From: Martinezella multihospitum
Lineage (GTDB): Bacteria > Pseudomonadota > Alphaproteobacteria > Rhizobiales > Rhizobiaceae
Length of the DNA: 64,000 nt
Assembly (NCBI RefSeq): GCF_900094585.1
Contig: NZ_FMAG01000003.1
Coordinates: 62,001 to 126,000 of the forward strand
Direction of reading: 5' to 3'
Below the pieces are notes generated by a model. That model searched no databases, was not told the origin of the DNA, and saw nothing but the letters and a program-made list of their open reading frames with translations. Within the stretch, counting starts at the first letter, position 1. Each line of letters starts with the position of its first letter. This document shows, one piece after another, positions 17,312 through 27,160 of this stretch. A program made the translations under genes and the position numbers.

Positions 17312-18151
17312 TCAAACGAAGGCAAAGTTGAGCATGAAATTGCGGGCTTCGCCGGGCTGGAGAATATTGAATTCGCCCGCCTCCTCAAGCTCCGCGCGGG
17401 ACACCCATCGATGCGAAACTGGCTCGATGCCGAGCACATGCGCAGGCGCCCGCTGATTGCGCCAGACCTGCAGGAATGGCAGCGTATCCGTTCCAAACCG
17501 TACCCTCAGCGTCTTGCCGTCGATGGCTGCGATGGGTCCGAGGCTGATCTCTGCCCAATCCTCTCCCTTGTTCTCAGCCGGCACGCAGAAGATATCGCCC
17601 CCCTCCTCGCCAAAAGTCCAGGGAAAGCCGCCATTGTCAAGCATCTGTCCGGCAAGGCGCGTGCCGCTGTCGAACCATTTGCCGCCGATGTTCATGTGGT
17701 ACATCAGGAAGACCGGCATCGCCTCCGTGCTCGTATTGACGATGCGGTCGGCAAGCGATACCTCGCCTGTGGCGCCATCGATCCGCCAATGCCGTTCCAG
17801 CCTTGCGGTGCGGCGTTCTCCAGTGATGACGTCGATATCGGCGCGGCATTCTGCGTTGCCATTCTCGAATTTGGTCCAGAGAATTTTGGCTGGATGGGAC
17901 GAGAAGGAGCCATGCAGCGGATAGCGCTTGCCTTCATATGCACCAGACATCGGCTCGGGGTGGCGGATATGATCCGGCCCGCAGGTGAAGAGGAAGCCTT
18001 CCACGGAATGACTGATACGCGGATCGCCATCGTCGGGAACGGCGCTTCCGGGCGCAAGATTGTTGCCCTCGACGATGCAGGCACCGATATCGAGCACAGA
18101 CCCCTCGTCAAGCGTCAATTTCGGCCCCTTGGCCGCAGAAAAATCCATCAT
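17312..18151 (-). CDS. DUF4432 aldose-1-epimerase-fold protein
   Basis: 279 residues from the ATG at 18151 (or 18148), which follows GGGAGGG; longer in-frame starts up to 18238 have no ribosome site. The galactose-mutarotase-like beta-sandwich family is suggested by F-T-C-G-P-D-H, Y-P-L-H-G-S-F-S-S-H-P-A and Y-H-M-N-I-G, with conserved His residues where mutarotases place catalytic acids and bases. Likely a sugar or sugar-acid epimerase/mutarotase; the substrate is unknown. It ends 73 bp upstream of the DUF442 gene on the same strand, so co-transcription is possible. Confidence 0.82.
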   Translation of the reverse strand: MMDFSAAKGPKLTLDEGSVLDIGACIVEGNNLAPGSAVPDDGDPRISHSVEGFLFTCGPDHIRHPEPMSGAYEGKRYPLHGSFSSHPAKILWTKFENGNAECRADIDVITGERRTARLERHWRIDGATGEVSLADRIVNTSTEAMPVFLMYHMNIGGKWFDSGTRLAGQMLDNGGFPWTFGEEGGDIFCVPAENKGEDWAEISLGPIAAIDGKTLRVRFGTDTLPFLQVWRNQRAPAHVLGIEPVSHRWVSRAELEEAGEFNILQPGEARNFMLNFAFV

Positions 18152-18367
18152 CCTAAACGCCCTCCCTGTTCGGCTCCGCGCGCAGGTGCTGTCCCAAGGT
18201 GGCGCGCGGCTGAAATAAACGGTTATTTGGCTTACCAAATCTTAACTTGAAGCCTTGATCACATAAATTTTTATATTTTATTCAGCATGATAATCTAAAT
18301 CTCCATACTGGCGTCAAAATTGCCATGTGTGTGTCAGCCGAACGACTATCCCGAGGATTCGACAGAC

Positions 18368-19825
18368 GTGAACCGGTTCGTAAAATTGAGCTTTGCCCTG
18401 GCAATGACTGCCACCGTGTCCATGCTTGCGCTCACGGACGCGCAGGCACAATACTACCGCAGCGGCAACGGCAACACGGTTCTCGTCACTCCTGACGGCC
18501 GGATCCTCGACCAGTATCCTTATGGTGGTGGATATTCCATGGCGCGCGACGGACGCGGCCGCCGGGTTCTGATCGATGCCTATGGCAATGTCGTCGCCAC
18601 GGAGATGAAGGCAAGCACCTATTATCCCCGCGCCCCTGCTCACGATACCTATCGTAATAATGGTGGCCGCTATGGCGACACGCAACTTTCCAACAACGGC
18701 GACTATCAGGATTATCGTCAATATCGTACCGACAGCTACGGAAACTACGACGGTGCTCCCAACAATGGTTACGATCAGCAGGATCGCGGCGTAGTCACCG
18801 GCGGCATTCCGCGTGACGGCGATATCCAGCGCCAGCCGCTCGACAATCAGCCATTGCCAGGCAAAAACCAGGGCCAAGCGAACCAGAACGGCAGCGATTA
18901 TGCGTCGATCGATCCGCAGCAGAGCACGCCTGATATCATCAACAAGCCCGCGCCCGAACCCGTCATCACGCTCAAGGGCAAGTCGAAGATGGAGATCACC
19001 GCGCTGGAGGTCTTCCTCGCGCGGCAGGGTATTTCGCCTGGCGCCATCGACGGGCGCATGGGCGCAAACGTCACCAAGGCGATCTATGCCTATCAGCAGA
19101 TGACCGGCCAGACGCTCGATCCGAACAATACCGACGCGATCCTTGAGCAGCTGCGCATGTCCGGCGGCATGCCCATCGTCAACTATACAATCACGGCGGC
19201 CGATGCCGCTGGTCCCTATGTCGCTTCGATCCCCGAGGATTATGCGGCAAAGGCACAGATGCCGTCCCTCGGCTATACGTCGACGACGGAAATGCTGGCG
19301 GAACGCTTTCATATGGATGAGGGCTACCTGAAGGCGCTCAACCCCGGCGTCGATTTCACTGTTCCGGGCAGCACGATCAAGGTCGTCAATACCGGCCCTA
19401 GTAAGACAGGCACGGTGGCAAAGATTCTGGCGGACAAGGGCCGCAAGCAGGTTTTCGCCTATGACGCCAACGGCACGCTGATCGCGGCCTACCCGGCCAG
19501 CATTGGCTCTGCCGACACGCCCTCGCCGTCAGGCACGGTCACGGTCGAGCGCGTCGCCTTCAATCCCGGCTATACCTACAATCCGAAGATCAACTTCCAG
19601 CAGGCTGGAAACGATAAGGTTCTCAACATCCCGCCTGGCCCGAACGGTCCGGTCGGTACGGTCTGGATGGCGCTTTCGAAGCCAACCTATGGCATTCACG
19701 GCACTCCGGATCCTTCGAGGATCGGCAAGACGCAGAGCCATGGCTGCGTGCGTTTGACGAACTGGGACGCAACCGAACTCGCCAAGATGGTCAAGCCGGG
19801 CGTCGTCGTGGAATTCGTCGACTGA
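18368..19825 (+). CDS. L,D-transpeptidase (YkuD domain) with LysM-like and peptidoglycan-binding regions
   Basis: Cross-links peptidoglycan 3-3 or attaches proteins to it. I start at the GTG at 18368, which gives V-N-R-F-V-K plus a hydrophobic core and signal cleavage near A-Q-A-Q (residue 28); the ATG at 18320 would put a hydrophilic extension before the signal. Order: signal, Tyr/Asn/Gly-rich low-complexity segment (about 28-190), a PG-binding-like helical module (about 200-245), a LysM-like module (about 305-345) and the YkuD domain with S-H-G-C-V-R-L-T-N, nucleophile Cys460. Product 485 residues, periplasmic. A strong terminator follows 18 bp after the stop. Confidence 0.92.
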   Translation: MNRFVKLSFALAMTATVSMLALTDAQAQYYRSGNGNTVLVTPDGRILDQYPYGGGYSMARDGRGRRVLIDAYGNVVATEMKASTYYPRAPAHDTYRNNGGRYGDTQLSNNGDYQDYRQYRTDSYGNYDGAPNNGYDQQDRGVVTGGIPRDGDIQRQPLDNQPLPGKNQGQANQNGSDYASIDPQQSTPDIINKPAPEPVITLKGKSKMEITALEVFLARQGISPGAIDGRMGANVTKAIYAYQQMTGQTLDPNNTDAILEQLRMSGGMPIVNYTITAADAAGPYVASIPEDYAAKAQMPSLGYTSTTEMLAERFHMDEGYLKALNPGVDFTVPGSTIKVVNTGPSKTGTVAKILADKGRKQVFAYDANGTLIAAYPASIGSADTPSPSGTVTVERVAFNPGYTYNPKINFQQAGNDKVLNIPPGPNGPVGTVWMALSKPTYGIHGTPDPSRIGKTQSHGCVRLTNWDATELAKMVKPGVVVEFVD

Positions 19826-19843
19826 CGGATAATTTGAACAACA

Positions 19844-19878
19844 AAAGCGCCTCCGGACAGCTCGTCCGGAGGCGCTTT
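19844..19878. terminator. Strong bidirectional terminator
   Basis: A 15-bp perfect stem AAAGCGCCTCCGGAC / GTCCGGAGGCGCTTT with a 5-nt loop, placed between the L,D-transpeptidase gene and the convergent membrane-protein gene. Confidence 0.92.
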
Positions 19879-19915
19879 GTTTTATGAATTGTTTGAATAG
19901 CGCAGAGAGCTGATC

Positions 19916-20269
19916 TCAGATCACATAGACCAAGACGATTGAAAGCAACACGGCGCCCAGAAGACCGCCGAGAATGATGTTCGCGATTACCCGCGCGCCA
20001 AGCTTCAGCAAGCGTCCGCATAGACCCGCAACAACGATGAAAGCGACTGTGCCGATAATGCTGGCGGTGGTATCCGATATGGAAAGGCCCGCAGCCAGGA
20101 GAGAGACGATGATGCTGCTGACGAGCCATGCCACCGCGAGAACGACCGGCCCCTTCCAGAAGCTGGCACGCGCCAATCGGGCGCCCAGCATGCCGCCGCA
20201 GGCGGCACCAATGGCGCCGGCAAGGATGATGATCGCCGGCAATCCATCCGACACTCCAACCGCATCCAT
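19916..20269 (-). CDS. Small multi-pass membrane protein of unknown function
   Basis: 117 residues from the ATG at 20269, which has GGGGAGAAG upstream. Four hydrophobic segments are visible: I-I-I-L-A-G-A-I-G-A (about 13-30), V-V-L-A-V-A-W-L-V (about 40-60), S-I-I-G-T-V-A-F-I-V-V-A-G and the C-terminal A-N-I-I-L-G-G-L-L-G-A-V-L-L stretch. Gly-rich helices suggest tight packing. I recognise no family; a conserved hypothetical. An in-frame upstream extension to 20416 is hydrophilic and lacks a ribosome site. Confidence 0.7.
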   Translation of the reverse strand: MDAVGVSDGLPAIIILAGAIGAACGGMLGARLARASFWKGPVVLAVAWLVSSIIVSLLAAGLSISDTTASIIGTVAFIVVAGLCGRLLKLGARVIANIILGGLLGAVLLSIVLVYVI

Positions 20270-20431
20270 CGATAATCTTCTCCCCGAACACCGCGCCGGC
20301 AAATCCCAGCGATGACTACGCCTTTGCGGCCTGCGCGAGCGAAAAGCAAAACCAAAGCGAGCAATTTCTAAAACGGAAAGTGCCACGCGAGATCGCGTGG
20401 CACAACCGGTATTCATAGAAAAGGCTGCTGC

Positions 20432-21580
20432 TTAGAAGCAGTCGCGGAAGAGTGCCTTGGTGTTTTCGAGCGTCATCGGCACGGGATTGCCGCCAGCGCT
20501 TGGGTCCTCGATCGCCATGGCGGAAAGCTCGTCGATCCGATCGGGCGCAATGCCCATGGCAGACAGGTTTTCCGGCACACCGAGTTCCGAGCGCAGCTGC
20601 AGCACATAGTCGTAGAAGCCATCGAATCCGCCCGAAATGCCGAGATAGGCTGCAGCGCGTGCAATCTTCTCTTCAATGGCCTTGCGGTTGAAACGCAGGA
20701 CGGCCGGCATGACGACGGCATTGGTCATGCCGTGATGCGTGTTGTAGACCGCGCCGATCGGATGTGAGAGCGCGTGGATGGCGCCAAGACCCTTCTGGAA
20801 GGCGACGGCGCCCATGGCGGCAGCGCTCATCATGTTGGCGCGGGCTTCGAGATCGGTTCCCTCACGATAGGCGCGCGGCAGGAATTCCTTGACCAGGCGC
20901 ATGCCTTCCAACGCGATGCCGGCCGACATCGGGTGGTAGAACGGCGAAGAATAGGCTTCCAGGCAATGGGCAAAGGCGTCCATGCCGGTACCCGCCGTGA
21001 TGATCTTCGGCATGCCGACGGTCAGTTCCGGATCGGCGATGACGACGCCCGGCAGGAACTTCGGATGGAAGATGATCTTCTTCACATGCGTTGCGGAATT
21101 GGTGATGACGCTGGCACGACCGACTTCCGACCCGGTGCCGGCCGTCGTCGGCACGGCAACGATCGGCGCAATGCCTTCAACACTGGCGCGGGTCCACCAG
21201 TCGCCAATATCCTCGAAATCCCAGACCGGGCGCGACTGGCCAGCCATGAAGGCGACGCACTTGCCGAGGTCGAGGCCGGAACCGCCGCCAAAGGCGACGA
21301 CGCCATCATGGCCGCCGTCCTTGAACGCTTTCACGCCAGCTTCGAGGTTCTTCTCGTTCGGATTCGGATCGACGTCAGCGAAGATGGCGCGGCCGAGACC
21401 TGCATCTTCGAGGATATCCAGCGCCGTCGCCGTAATCGCCATCGAGGCAAGTCCCCGGTCGGTGATCAGGAGCGGCTTCTTCATGCCCAGGCTCTTGCAG
21501 GCGTCCGCCAGTTCCTTGATCCGGCCACGGCCGAGCTTGAAGGCGTTCGGATAGCTCCAATTGGCTGAGATAGTGCTCAT
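20432..21580 (-). CDS. Iron-containing (group III) alcohol dehydrogenase
   Basis: 382-residue NAD(P)-linked Fe-ADH. The nucleotide loop G-G-G-S-G-L-D-L-G-K lies near residue 100, and the metal-ligand region H-C-L-E-A-Y (near 200) with H-A-L-S-H-P-I-G-A-V-Y-N-T-H-H-G supplies the conserved His residues. Its ATG overlaps the stop of the aldehyde dehydrogenase gene by 4 nt, so alcohol to aldehyde to acid oxidation is encoded as a coupled pair. It is the last gene of a run that includes a glutamine-synthetase-like ligase, which suggests the alcohol is on a gamma-glutamylated or free amino alcohol (inference). It could also work as an aldehyde reductase. Confidence 0.92.
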   Translation of the reverse strand: MSTISANWSYPNAFKLGRGRIKELADACKSLGMKKPLLITDRGLASMAITATALDILEDAGLGRAIFADVDPNPNEKNLEAGVKAFKDGGHDGVVAFGGGSGLDLGKCVAFMAGQSRPVWDFEDIGDWWTRASVEGIAPIVAVPTTAGTGSEVGRASVITNSATHVKKIIFHPKFLPGVVIADPELTVGMPKIITAGTGMDAFAHCLEAYSSPFYHPMSAGIALEGMRLVKEFLPRAYREGTDLEARANMMSAAAMGAVAFQKGLGAIHALSHPIGAVYNTHHGMTNAVVMPAVLRFNRKAIEEKIARAAAYLGISGGFDGFYDYVLQLRSELGVPENLSAMGIAPDRIDELSAMAIEDPSAGGNPVPMTLENTKALFRDCF

Positions 21581-22962
21581 GCTGTTACTTTCTTCAGGTG
21601 ATAGGATTTCGGACGCGTCAGGTTATGGAAGCCGATGACCGACAGCGAGCCGCCGCGGCCGGTTTCCTTGACGCCGGTCCAGCATAGTGCCGGATCGAGA
21701 TAATCAGCGCGGTTCATGAAGACGGTGCCGGTTTCGATCTCGCGGCCGATGCGCGAGGCGCGCTCCACATCCTTGGTCCAGAGCGAAGCCGTCAGACCGT
21801 AGGGGCTGTCGTTCATCAGTTCCAGCGCTTCCGCATCCGACTTCACCTTCATGATGCCGACGGCCGGGCCGAAGGTCTCTTCACGCATGAAGGTCATGGA
21901 ATGATCGACATTGACGAGGATCTGCGGCGCGAGATAGGCACCGCCGTCATTGGCCGGGAACAGCTTGGGATCGACCAACGCCTTGGCGCCCTTGGCAACG
22001 GCATCGGCGATCTGCTCGCGCACGACCTTGGCAAAGCGCTTATGCGCCATCGGCCCGAGCGATGTCTCCGGATCGAGCGGGTTGCCGAGCTTGTAGTTCG
22101 AAACCCAGGCGACCGACTTCTCGACGAAGCTGTTGTAGAGCGATTCATGCACATAGATGCGCTCGATACCGCAGCAGCACTGGCCGGAATTGTAAGTCGC
22201 TCCATCCATCAGCGTATCAACGGCGGCGTCGAGATCGGCGTCTTCCATGACATAGCCCGGATCCTTGCCACCAAGTTCCAGTCCGAGACTAGTGAAAGTG
22301 CCAGCAGCGGCGCGCTCGATCGACCGGCCGCCTTCGACGGAACCGGTGAAATTGACGAAGTTGAAGCTTCCGGCCGCAATCAGCGCCGAGGTGGTTTCAT
22401 GATCGAGGAAGACATTCTGGAAGACATCGGCGGGAACACCGACCTCGACGAAGGCCTGCACCAGCCGCTCGCCGACCAACAACGTCTGGCTTGCATGCTT
22501 GAGAATGACGGTATTGCCGGCCATCAGCGCCGGGGCGACCGTGTTGATCGCCGTCATGTAGGGATAGTTCCACGGAGCGATGACGAAGACGACGCCATGC
22601 GGCTCGCGCTCGATACGGCGGGCGAAATTCGCGCTGTCTTCGACGACCAAAGGTGCCAGCGCATCGGCAGCGATCGAAGCCACATAGTTCGAGCGCTCGT
22701 TGAAGCCGCGATATTCGCCGCCATACTTGATCGGCCGGCCCATCTGCCAGGCAAGCTCCGGCACGACCACATCGGCCATCTCATTCAGCCGGGCGACACC
22801 CTTCAGCACGAGCTGGACGCGATCTTCCAGCGGCCGACGCGCCCAATCCTTTTGCGCCTTGCGGGCGCGGGCTACGACGTCCTTGGCAGCGTCCAGCGAC
22901 AAGGCCGGACGCTCGGCATAAACCTCTCCATTCACCGGGGAGACGCATGTGATCATGGTCAT
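21577..22962 (-). CDS. NAD(P)-dependent aldehyde dehydrogenase
   Basis: 461 residues from the ATG at 22962 (AGGAA upstream); the frame could extend to 23013. The cofactor/active-site features of the ALDH superfamily are present: W-N-Y-P oxyanion Asn, L-E-L-G-G-K-D-P with the general-base Glu, and the nucleophile in S-G-Q-C-C-C-G at residues 262-264, where three Cys occur in a row. Cytosolic. It overlaps the Fe-ADH gene and lies 154 bp downstream of the glutamine-synthetase-like gene on the same strand. Expected to oxidise the aldehyde made by the ADH, perhaps while it carries a gamma-glutamyl group, as PuuC does in the Puu pathway. Confidence 0.92.
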   Translation of the reverse strand: MTMITCVSPVNGEVYAERPALSLDAAKDVVARARKAQKDWARRPLEDRVQLVLKGVARLNEMADVVVPELAWQMGRPIKYGGEYRGFNERSNYVASIAADALAPLVVEDSANFARRIEREPHGVVFVIAPWNYPYMTAINTVAPALMAGNTVILKHASQTLLVGERLVQAFVEVGVPADVFQNVFLDHETTSALIAAGSFNFVNFTGSVEGGRSIERAAAGTFTSLGLELGGKDPGYVMEDADLDAAVDTLMDGATYNSGQCCCGIERIYVHESLYNSFVEKSVAWVSNYKLGNPLDPETSLGPMAHKRFAKVVREQIADAVAKGAKALVDPKLFPANDGGAYLAPQILVNVDHSMTFMREETFGPAVGIMKVKSDAEALELMNDSPYGLTASLWTKDVERASRIGREIETGTVFMNRADYLDPALCWTGVKETGRGGSLSVIGFHNLTRPKSYHLKKVTA

Positions 22963-23116
22963 GATCGAATTCCTGTTTTCCTGGTCATCCAATTTGATTG
23001 CCGGATGTTGCATAACCTCTGGCCGCGTTCAAAGGGAAACGGCAGGTAGACAAACATCCCGATACCCCTGCCCGATCCTGGAATGAAAATCGGGCAAGAG
23101 GCAGGTCGCAAAAGCC

Positions 23117-24487
23117 TTACGCTCTTTCGAATCCGCGCGCCACTTCCCAATCGGTGATGCGACGATCGTACTCTTCCTGCTCCCATTCGGCAGCGCGGGT
23201 ATAGTGATCGATGACATCGTCGCCAAAGGCGGCGCGCAGCATCATCGAATTGGCAAGAGCCTCGGTTGCTCCGCGCAGGGTGCGGGGTATCTCGCGAACC
23301 TCACGCGCACCATAGGCGTCGCCGACGAAGGGCGCCTCCAGTTCGAGCTTGTTCTCGATGCCATCAAGACCGGCAGCGATCAGGGCTGCGAAAGCAAGAT
23401 AGGGATTGAGGTCCGAGCCGCCAACGCGGCATTCGATGCGGATGCCCTTGGTCTCGGCGCCGCACAGGCGATAACCGGCGGTGCGGTTGTCAGTGCTCCA
23501 GATCGCCTTGGTCGGCGCGAAAGTACCGGCAACGAAGCGCTTGTAGGAATTGATATAGGGCGCAAGGAAATAGGTGATTTCGCTGGCATGGTTCAAAAGG
23601 CCGGCAACATAGTGCCTCATCAGCAGCGTCATGCCGTGTTCTTGTTCCTTGTCGAAGAACAGCGGGGTCTTGCCGTCGGCGCTCCAGAGCGATTGATGGA
23701 TATGCGACGAGCTGCCGGCTGCGCTGTAATTCCATTTCGCCAGGAAGGTAATGGCCTTGCCCTTCGACCAGGCGATTTCCTTGCAGCCGTTCTTGATGAT
23801 GGCGTGGCGGTCGGCCATGGTCAGCGCGTCGGCATAGCGAACGTTGATTTCCTCCTGCCCCGCCGAGGCCTCACCCTTGGAGTTCTCAACCGGGATCTCG
23901 GCGCCCTGCAGCCCCTTGCGGATCGCCCGCATCACATCCTCTTCCTTTGTGGTCTGGAAGATGTGGTAATCCTCATTGTAACCGCTGACGAGATTGAGGT
24001 TGCGATAGCCGGATTCCCGGGCACTGTCATAGCTCTGGTCGAACAGGAAGAATTCGAGCTCCGACGCCATATAGGCCTTCATGCCCATCGCTTCGAGCCG
24101 CTTGACCTGCTTCTTGAGGATTGCACGTGGCGAATGCGCGACTTCCTCATGAGTATGATGGTCGAGCACGTCGCAGAGCACCAGTGCCGTGCCTTCCAGC
24201 CACGGAATACGGCGCAGCGTGGCAAGGTCCGGCTTCATCGTATAGTCGCCGTAGCCCTTCTCCCAGCTCGTCGATTTGTAGCCGGAGACGGTCTCCATCT
24301 CGATATCGGTCGCCTGCAGATAGTTGCAGCTATGCGTTTCCTTCCAGGCGCTTTCAATGAAGAATTCCGCCTGGAAGCGTTTGCCCATCAACCGGCCCTG
24401 CATGTCGACCTGGCATGCCAGAACCGTATCGATGCGCCCTTCGGCCACATCTCGCTTGAGGTCGTCGAACGTATAGCTGCTGCTCAT
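23117..24487 (-). CDS. Glutamine-synthetase-family gamma-glutamyl-amine ligase (PuuA/GlnA4-like)
   Basis: A 456-residue GS-fold ligase. N-terminal beta-grasp domain with the M-Q-G-R-L-M-G-K-R segment near residue 30; catalytic domain with A-S-E-L-E-F-F-L-F metal-binding Glu pair, A-G-S-S-S-H-I-H-Q-S-L and N-R-T-A-G-Y-R-L-C blocks. It lacks the adenylylation-loop Tyr signature of GlnA, as expected for GS-like enzymes that glutamylate amines (PuuA for putrescine, IpuC for isopropylamine, GlnA4 for ethanolamine). Neighbouring ADH, ALDH, permease and amidohydrolase genes favour amine catabolism over nitrogen assimilation. The start ATG at 24487 matches the family N-terminus. Confidence 0.9.
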   Translation of the reverse strand: MSSSYTFDDLKRDVAEGRIDTVLACQVDMQGRLMGKRFQAEFFIESAWKETHSCNYLQATDIEMETVSGYKSTSWEKGYGDYTMKPDLATLRRIPWLEGTALVLCDVLDHHTHEEVAHSPRAILKKQVKRLEAMGMKAYMASELEFFLFDQSYDSARESGYRNLNLVSGYNEDYHIFQTTKEEDVMRAIRKGLQGAEIPVENSKGEASAGQEEINVRYADALTMADRHAIIKNGCKEIAWSKGKAITFLAKWNYSAAGSSSHIHQSLWSADGKTPLFFDKEQEHGMTLLMRHYVAGLLNHASEITYFLAPYINSYKRFVAGTFAPTKAIWSTDNRTAGYRLCGAETKGIRIECRVGGSDLNPYLAFAALIAAGLDGIENKLELEAPFVGDAYGAREVREIPRTLRGATEALANSMMLRAAFGDDVIDHYTRAAEWEQEEYDRRITDWEVARGFERA

Positions 24488-24613
24488 AATTTGGTCCGCC
24501 TGAAAGATAGAAGTGGGTCGGCCAGCGGCGTTGTCGGATCTGTTACCGGAGCCGCTCGTCAAGTTGGGTGGGGCCGCGGCTGCGGCCCCTGCCGGATTGA
24601 TGTTGGATGAGGA

Positions 24614-26185
24614 TCACACCTCGCCGACAGCGCGTTCGGCTGCGGCGATATCAGCCTGACGCTTGGCGATCATGTCACCAATCGGCGGCCCCTGGAAACG
24701 GCGCTTTTCAAAGGCGAACCAGATGATCGCAGTCAGTACCAGGAAGCCGATTGTGATGTAGAGTGCCCATTCATTCGGCGGCTGCACGCCGATGATGAAG
24801 ATGATCGCCATGGCAATGATCACCAGGACCGAAACCAGCTTGTATGTGCCGATGCCCATGTTCCAAGGCCCCATCTTCGGCCATTTCGCAGTTCCGATCG
24901 CCTTGATGCCAAGGACGATCGGCACGGTGAAGGAAAGGAACAGGAAGATGACAGTGCACGACACGACGATGGTATAGGCCGACGAGCCGGCGATGGTCAC
25001 GAGCGAAGCGCCCCAGACGAACAGGACCGCGAGGACCGCAGCCGTCCAGATGGCAATGGAGGGTGTGCGGAACCTCGGGCTGACACTGGCGAGCGACTTC
25101 GAGAATGGCAGGCCGCCGTCACGCGAGAAGGCATAGATCATGCGCGATGCGGATGTCACGGTCGCAAGGCCGCACAGTAGCTGCGAGATGAAGATCGCAA
25201 CGTAGAGGATATTGGCGACAACGGGATTGGTGATGCTGTTGATCGTCCAGAAAAAGACGTTCCAGCCCTGCTTCGATGCCTCGTTCATGTCCGGAATGGC
25301 CAGAAGGAAGGCCAGCAGCATGATGTAACCGAACAACGACGACCACCAGACCGAGGAGACCATGCCGCGCGGCACGGAGCTGGAGGCCTTTACCGTCTCT
25401 TCGGACGTATGCGCCGACGCGTCATACCCCGTGATCGTGTAGATCGGCAACAACAGACCAAGGGCGAAGACGTACCAGATATTGTCCATCTTCGGCCAAA
25501 CGGAAGCATCACCTTCCGGCGTGCCGGAATAGTTGGTAAAAGTCCAGATGCGGCTGATGTCCCAGCTCTTCACGCCAATCAGGCAGACGATGGTCAGCGC
25601 GATTGCGGCAGCGAAGATCAGGTAGCCGGACATGTCAGTCAGTTTTGCCGTGAGCCTGATGCCGAAGTGATTGATCAAGGCTTGCAGGCCGGTGATGACG
25701 GCGACGAAAATGATCTGGTTGGCAAAGCCGGCCGAAGTATTGGTATCGACGGCGATGCCAAACCAGGGGGCGATGGAGCCGCTGAAGAAGCCCCAAGTAC
25801 CCACATTGATCGCGCCAAGCACGGTGATCAGGCCAAGAAGATTGAGCCAGGCCGTCAACCAGCCGGTGAACCGGTTGCCGAGGATCGAACCCCAGTGATA
25901 GAGGCCGCCGGCCGTGGGATAGGCCGAGGAAATCTGCGCCATCGAGAGCGCGAAAACACCCGAAATCAGGCAGCCGAGCGGCCACCCGATACCGATCGCG
26001 GCACCTCCTGCACCCGACGTTGCCTGTGCGAGTGAGTTGATGCCGCCTGATAGAATGCAGATGATGGAGAAGGAAATGGCGAAATTCGAGAATGAACTCA
26101 TGCGCCGTTCCAGCTCCTGAGCATAGCCCATGGAGTGCAGAATATGAATATCCTGCTTTTTGTCTAACTCTGAATAATCAGACAT
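24614..26185 (-). CDS. APC-superfamily amino acid/amine permease
   Basis: 523 residues with about 12 hydrophobic helices. The first helix carries the APC substrate-backbone motif region (S-I-I-C-I-L-S-G-G-I-N-S), and G-G-L-Y-H-W-G and S-A-Y-P-T-A-G-G lie in helices 2-3. Closest in style to the AAT/ACT (GABA permease, amino acid transporter) group of inner-membrane importers. It is upstream of the GS-like ligase by 126 bp on the same strand, so the imported compound is probably the amine that is glutamylated. Substrate not determinable; GABA, ethanolamine and polyamines are all possible. Confidence 0.9.
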   Translation of the reverse strand: MSDYSELDKKQDIHILHSMGYAQELERRMSSFSNFAISFSIICILSGGINSLAQATSGAGGAAIGIGWPLGCLISGVFALSMAQISSAYPTAGGLYHWGSILGNRFTGWLTAWLNLLGLITVLGAINVGTWGFFSGSIAPWFGIAVDTNTSAGFANQIIFVAVITGLQALINHFGIRLTAKLTDMSGYLIFAAAIALTIVCLIGVKSWDISRIWTFTNYSGTPEGDASVWPKMDNIWYVFALGLLLPIYTITGYDASAHTSEETVKASSSVPRGMVSSVWWSSLFGYIMLLAFLLAIPDMNEASKQGWNVFFWTINSITNPVVANILYVAIFISQLLCGLATVTSASRMIYAFSRDGGLPFSKSLASVSPRFRTPSIAIWTAAVLAVLFVWGASLVTIAGSSAYTIVVSCTVIFLFLSFTVPIVLGIKAIGTAKWPKMGPWNMGIGTYKLVSVLVIIAMAIIFIIGVQPPNEWALYITIGFLVLTAIIWFAFEKRRFQGPPIGDMIAKRQADIAAAERAVGEV

Positions 26186-26305
26186 GCCATTCCCCCTAAA
26201 GCCCGGTCATCCGCGGGATTGCGGAAAACCATGTGTCACATTGACCGCTGGCATTTCGCCATGCGGCCTGATCGCAGTTGAACTGCTCCCCGGGGTCTTT
26301 TTCTT

Positions 26306-27079
26306 TTATGCCCAGGCTTCCAGACTACTCTGGAGAAGCCCCGTCAGATAATCGGCCATGACCCCTTGGCCGACGTCATCTCGAATGAGGTCGTTGCGGA
26401 CCTCGATCATTACGTTATGCAGACCATTGGCGAGCCCATGCAGTTTCAATGTATGGGTGACGCCATCTTCAGGTCCGTAAGGCTGGTTGCGCTCTGTCTG
26501 ATAGAGCGGCGCCTCAGCCGCCGCGTCCAGCATGCGATCGGCCAGCCAGCGGTCTTCATCATGCAGAATGCCAAGCTCCACTGCCCGCGATTTGCCATTA
26601 TAGACCGGCGTGAAGCTGTGGATTGTCACGATCACGGTTTTTTGTCCGCGCGCCGCCCGCTCCTTCAAGAGCACCCGAATGCGGTCGTGAAACGGAATGT
26701 AGAGCCCTTCCGTGCGTGCCTTCCTATCCGCCTCGCCCAGGTGCTGATTGCCAGGGATCGTATAGATCTCGCTTGTCTCCGGCATGGCACCAGCACTTTC
26801 CGGCGGCCGGTTGCAATCATAAATCAACCGGGAGAAGCGCTGAAAAACCAAGGTGGCATTCAGGCTGGCGGAAATTCCTCTTGCAACCGCGAGTGCGCCC
26901 GGATCCCAGGCGATATGGCTGGAAAGCGCCTCGACGGAAAGCCCGAGATCGCCGAACCGCTCCGGAAGCGCGCGGGAGGCATGCTCGCAGACAAGCAGGA
27001 CCGCACTGCTTCCGTCCGGTCTTTCGACCGCAACACAATCGCCATCCGCCTTCGTCAAAATGCCTTGCTGCGCAAGCAT
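26306..27079 (-). CDS. N-formylglutamate amidohydrolase family protein
   Basis: 257 residues, cytosolic metal-dependent amidase family (HutG2-like). Seen: V-C-E-H-A-S at residues 30-35, H-I-A-W-D-P-G-A near 55-62, D-C-N-R-P near 90 and I-H-S-F-T-P-V-Y-N near 150, which together supply conserved His, Asp and Glu ligands. It is the first gene after the divergent RpiR regulator and is followed after 120 bp by the permease. In this setting it may release glutamate from a gamma-glutamyl or N-acyl-glutamate intermediate rather than serve histidine degradation; no hut gene is nearby. That role is inference. Confidence 0.85.
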   Translation of the reverse strand: MLAQQGILTKADGDCVAVERPDGSSAVLLVCEHASRALPERFGDLGLSVEALSSHIAWDPGALAVARGISASLNATLVFQRFSRLIYDCNRPPESAGAMPETSEIYTIPGNQHLGEADRKARTEGLYIPFHDRIRVLLKERAARGQKTVIVTIHSFTPVYNGKSRAVELGILHDEDRWLADRMLDAAAEAPLYQTERNQPYGPEDGVTHTLKLHGLANGLHNVMIEVRNDLIRDDVGQGVMADYLTGLLQSSLEAWA

Positions 27080-27160
27080 CGGAGACGCCCCATTGCCGAT
27101 TAATAAAATGTTTATAAGAAAAGAATTCTTCAGGTTTTCGTCGCTGTCAACTGGAAACTG

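Noticed and set aside
16472..18151. Treating RidA, DUF442 and DUF4432 genes as one functional pathway
   Set aside because: Gaps of about 70-90 bp on one strand allow co-transcription but the families share no known pathway.
23204..24610. 468-codon open frame antisense to the GS-like ligase
   Set aside because: Shadow frame; the sense frame carries conserved catalytic residues.
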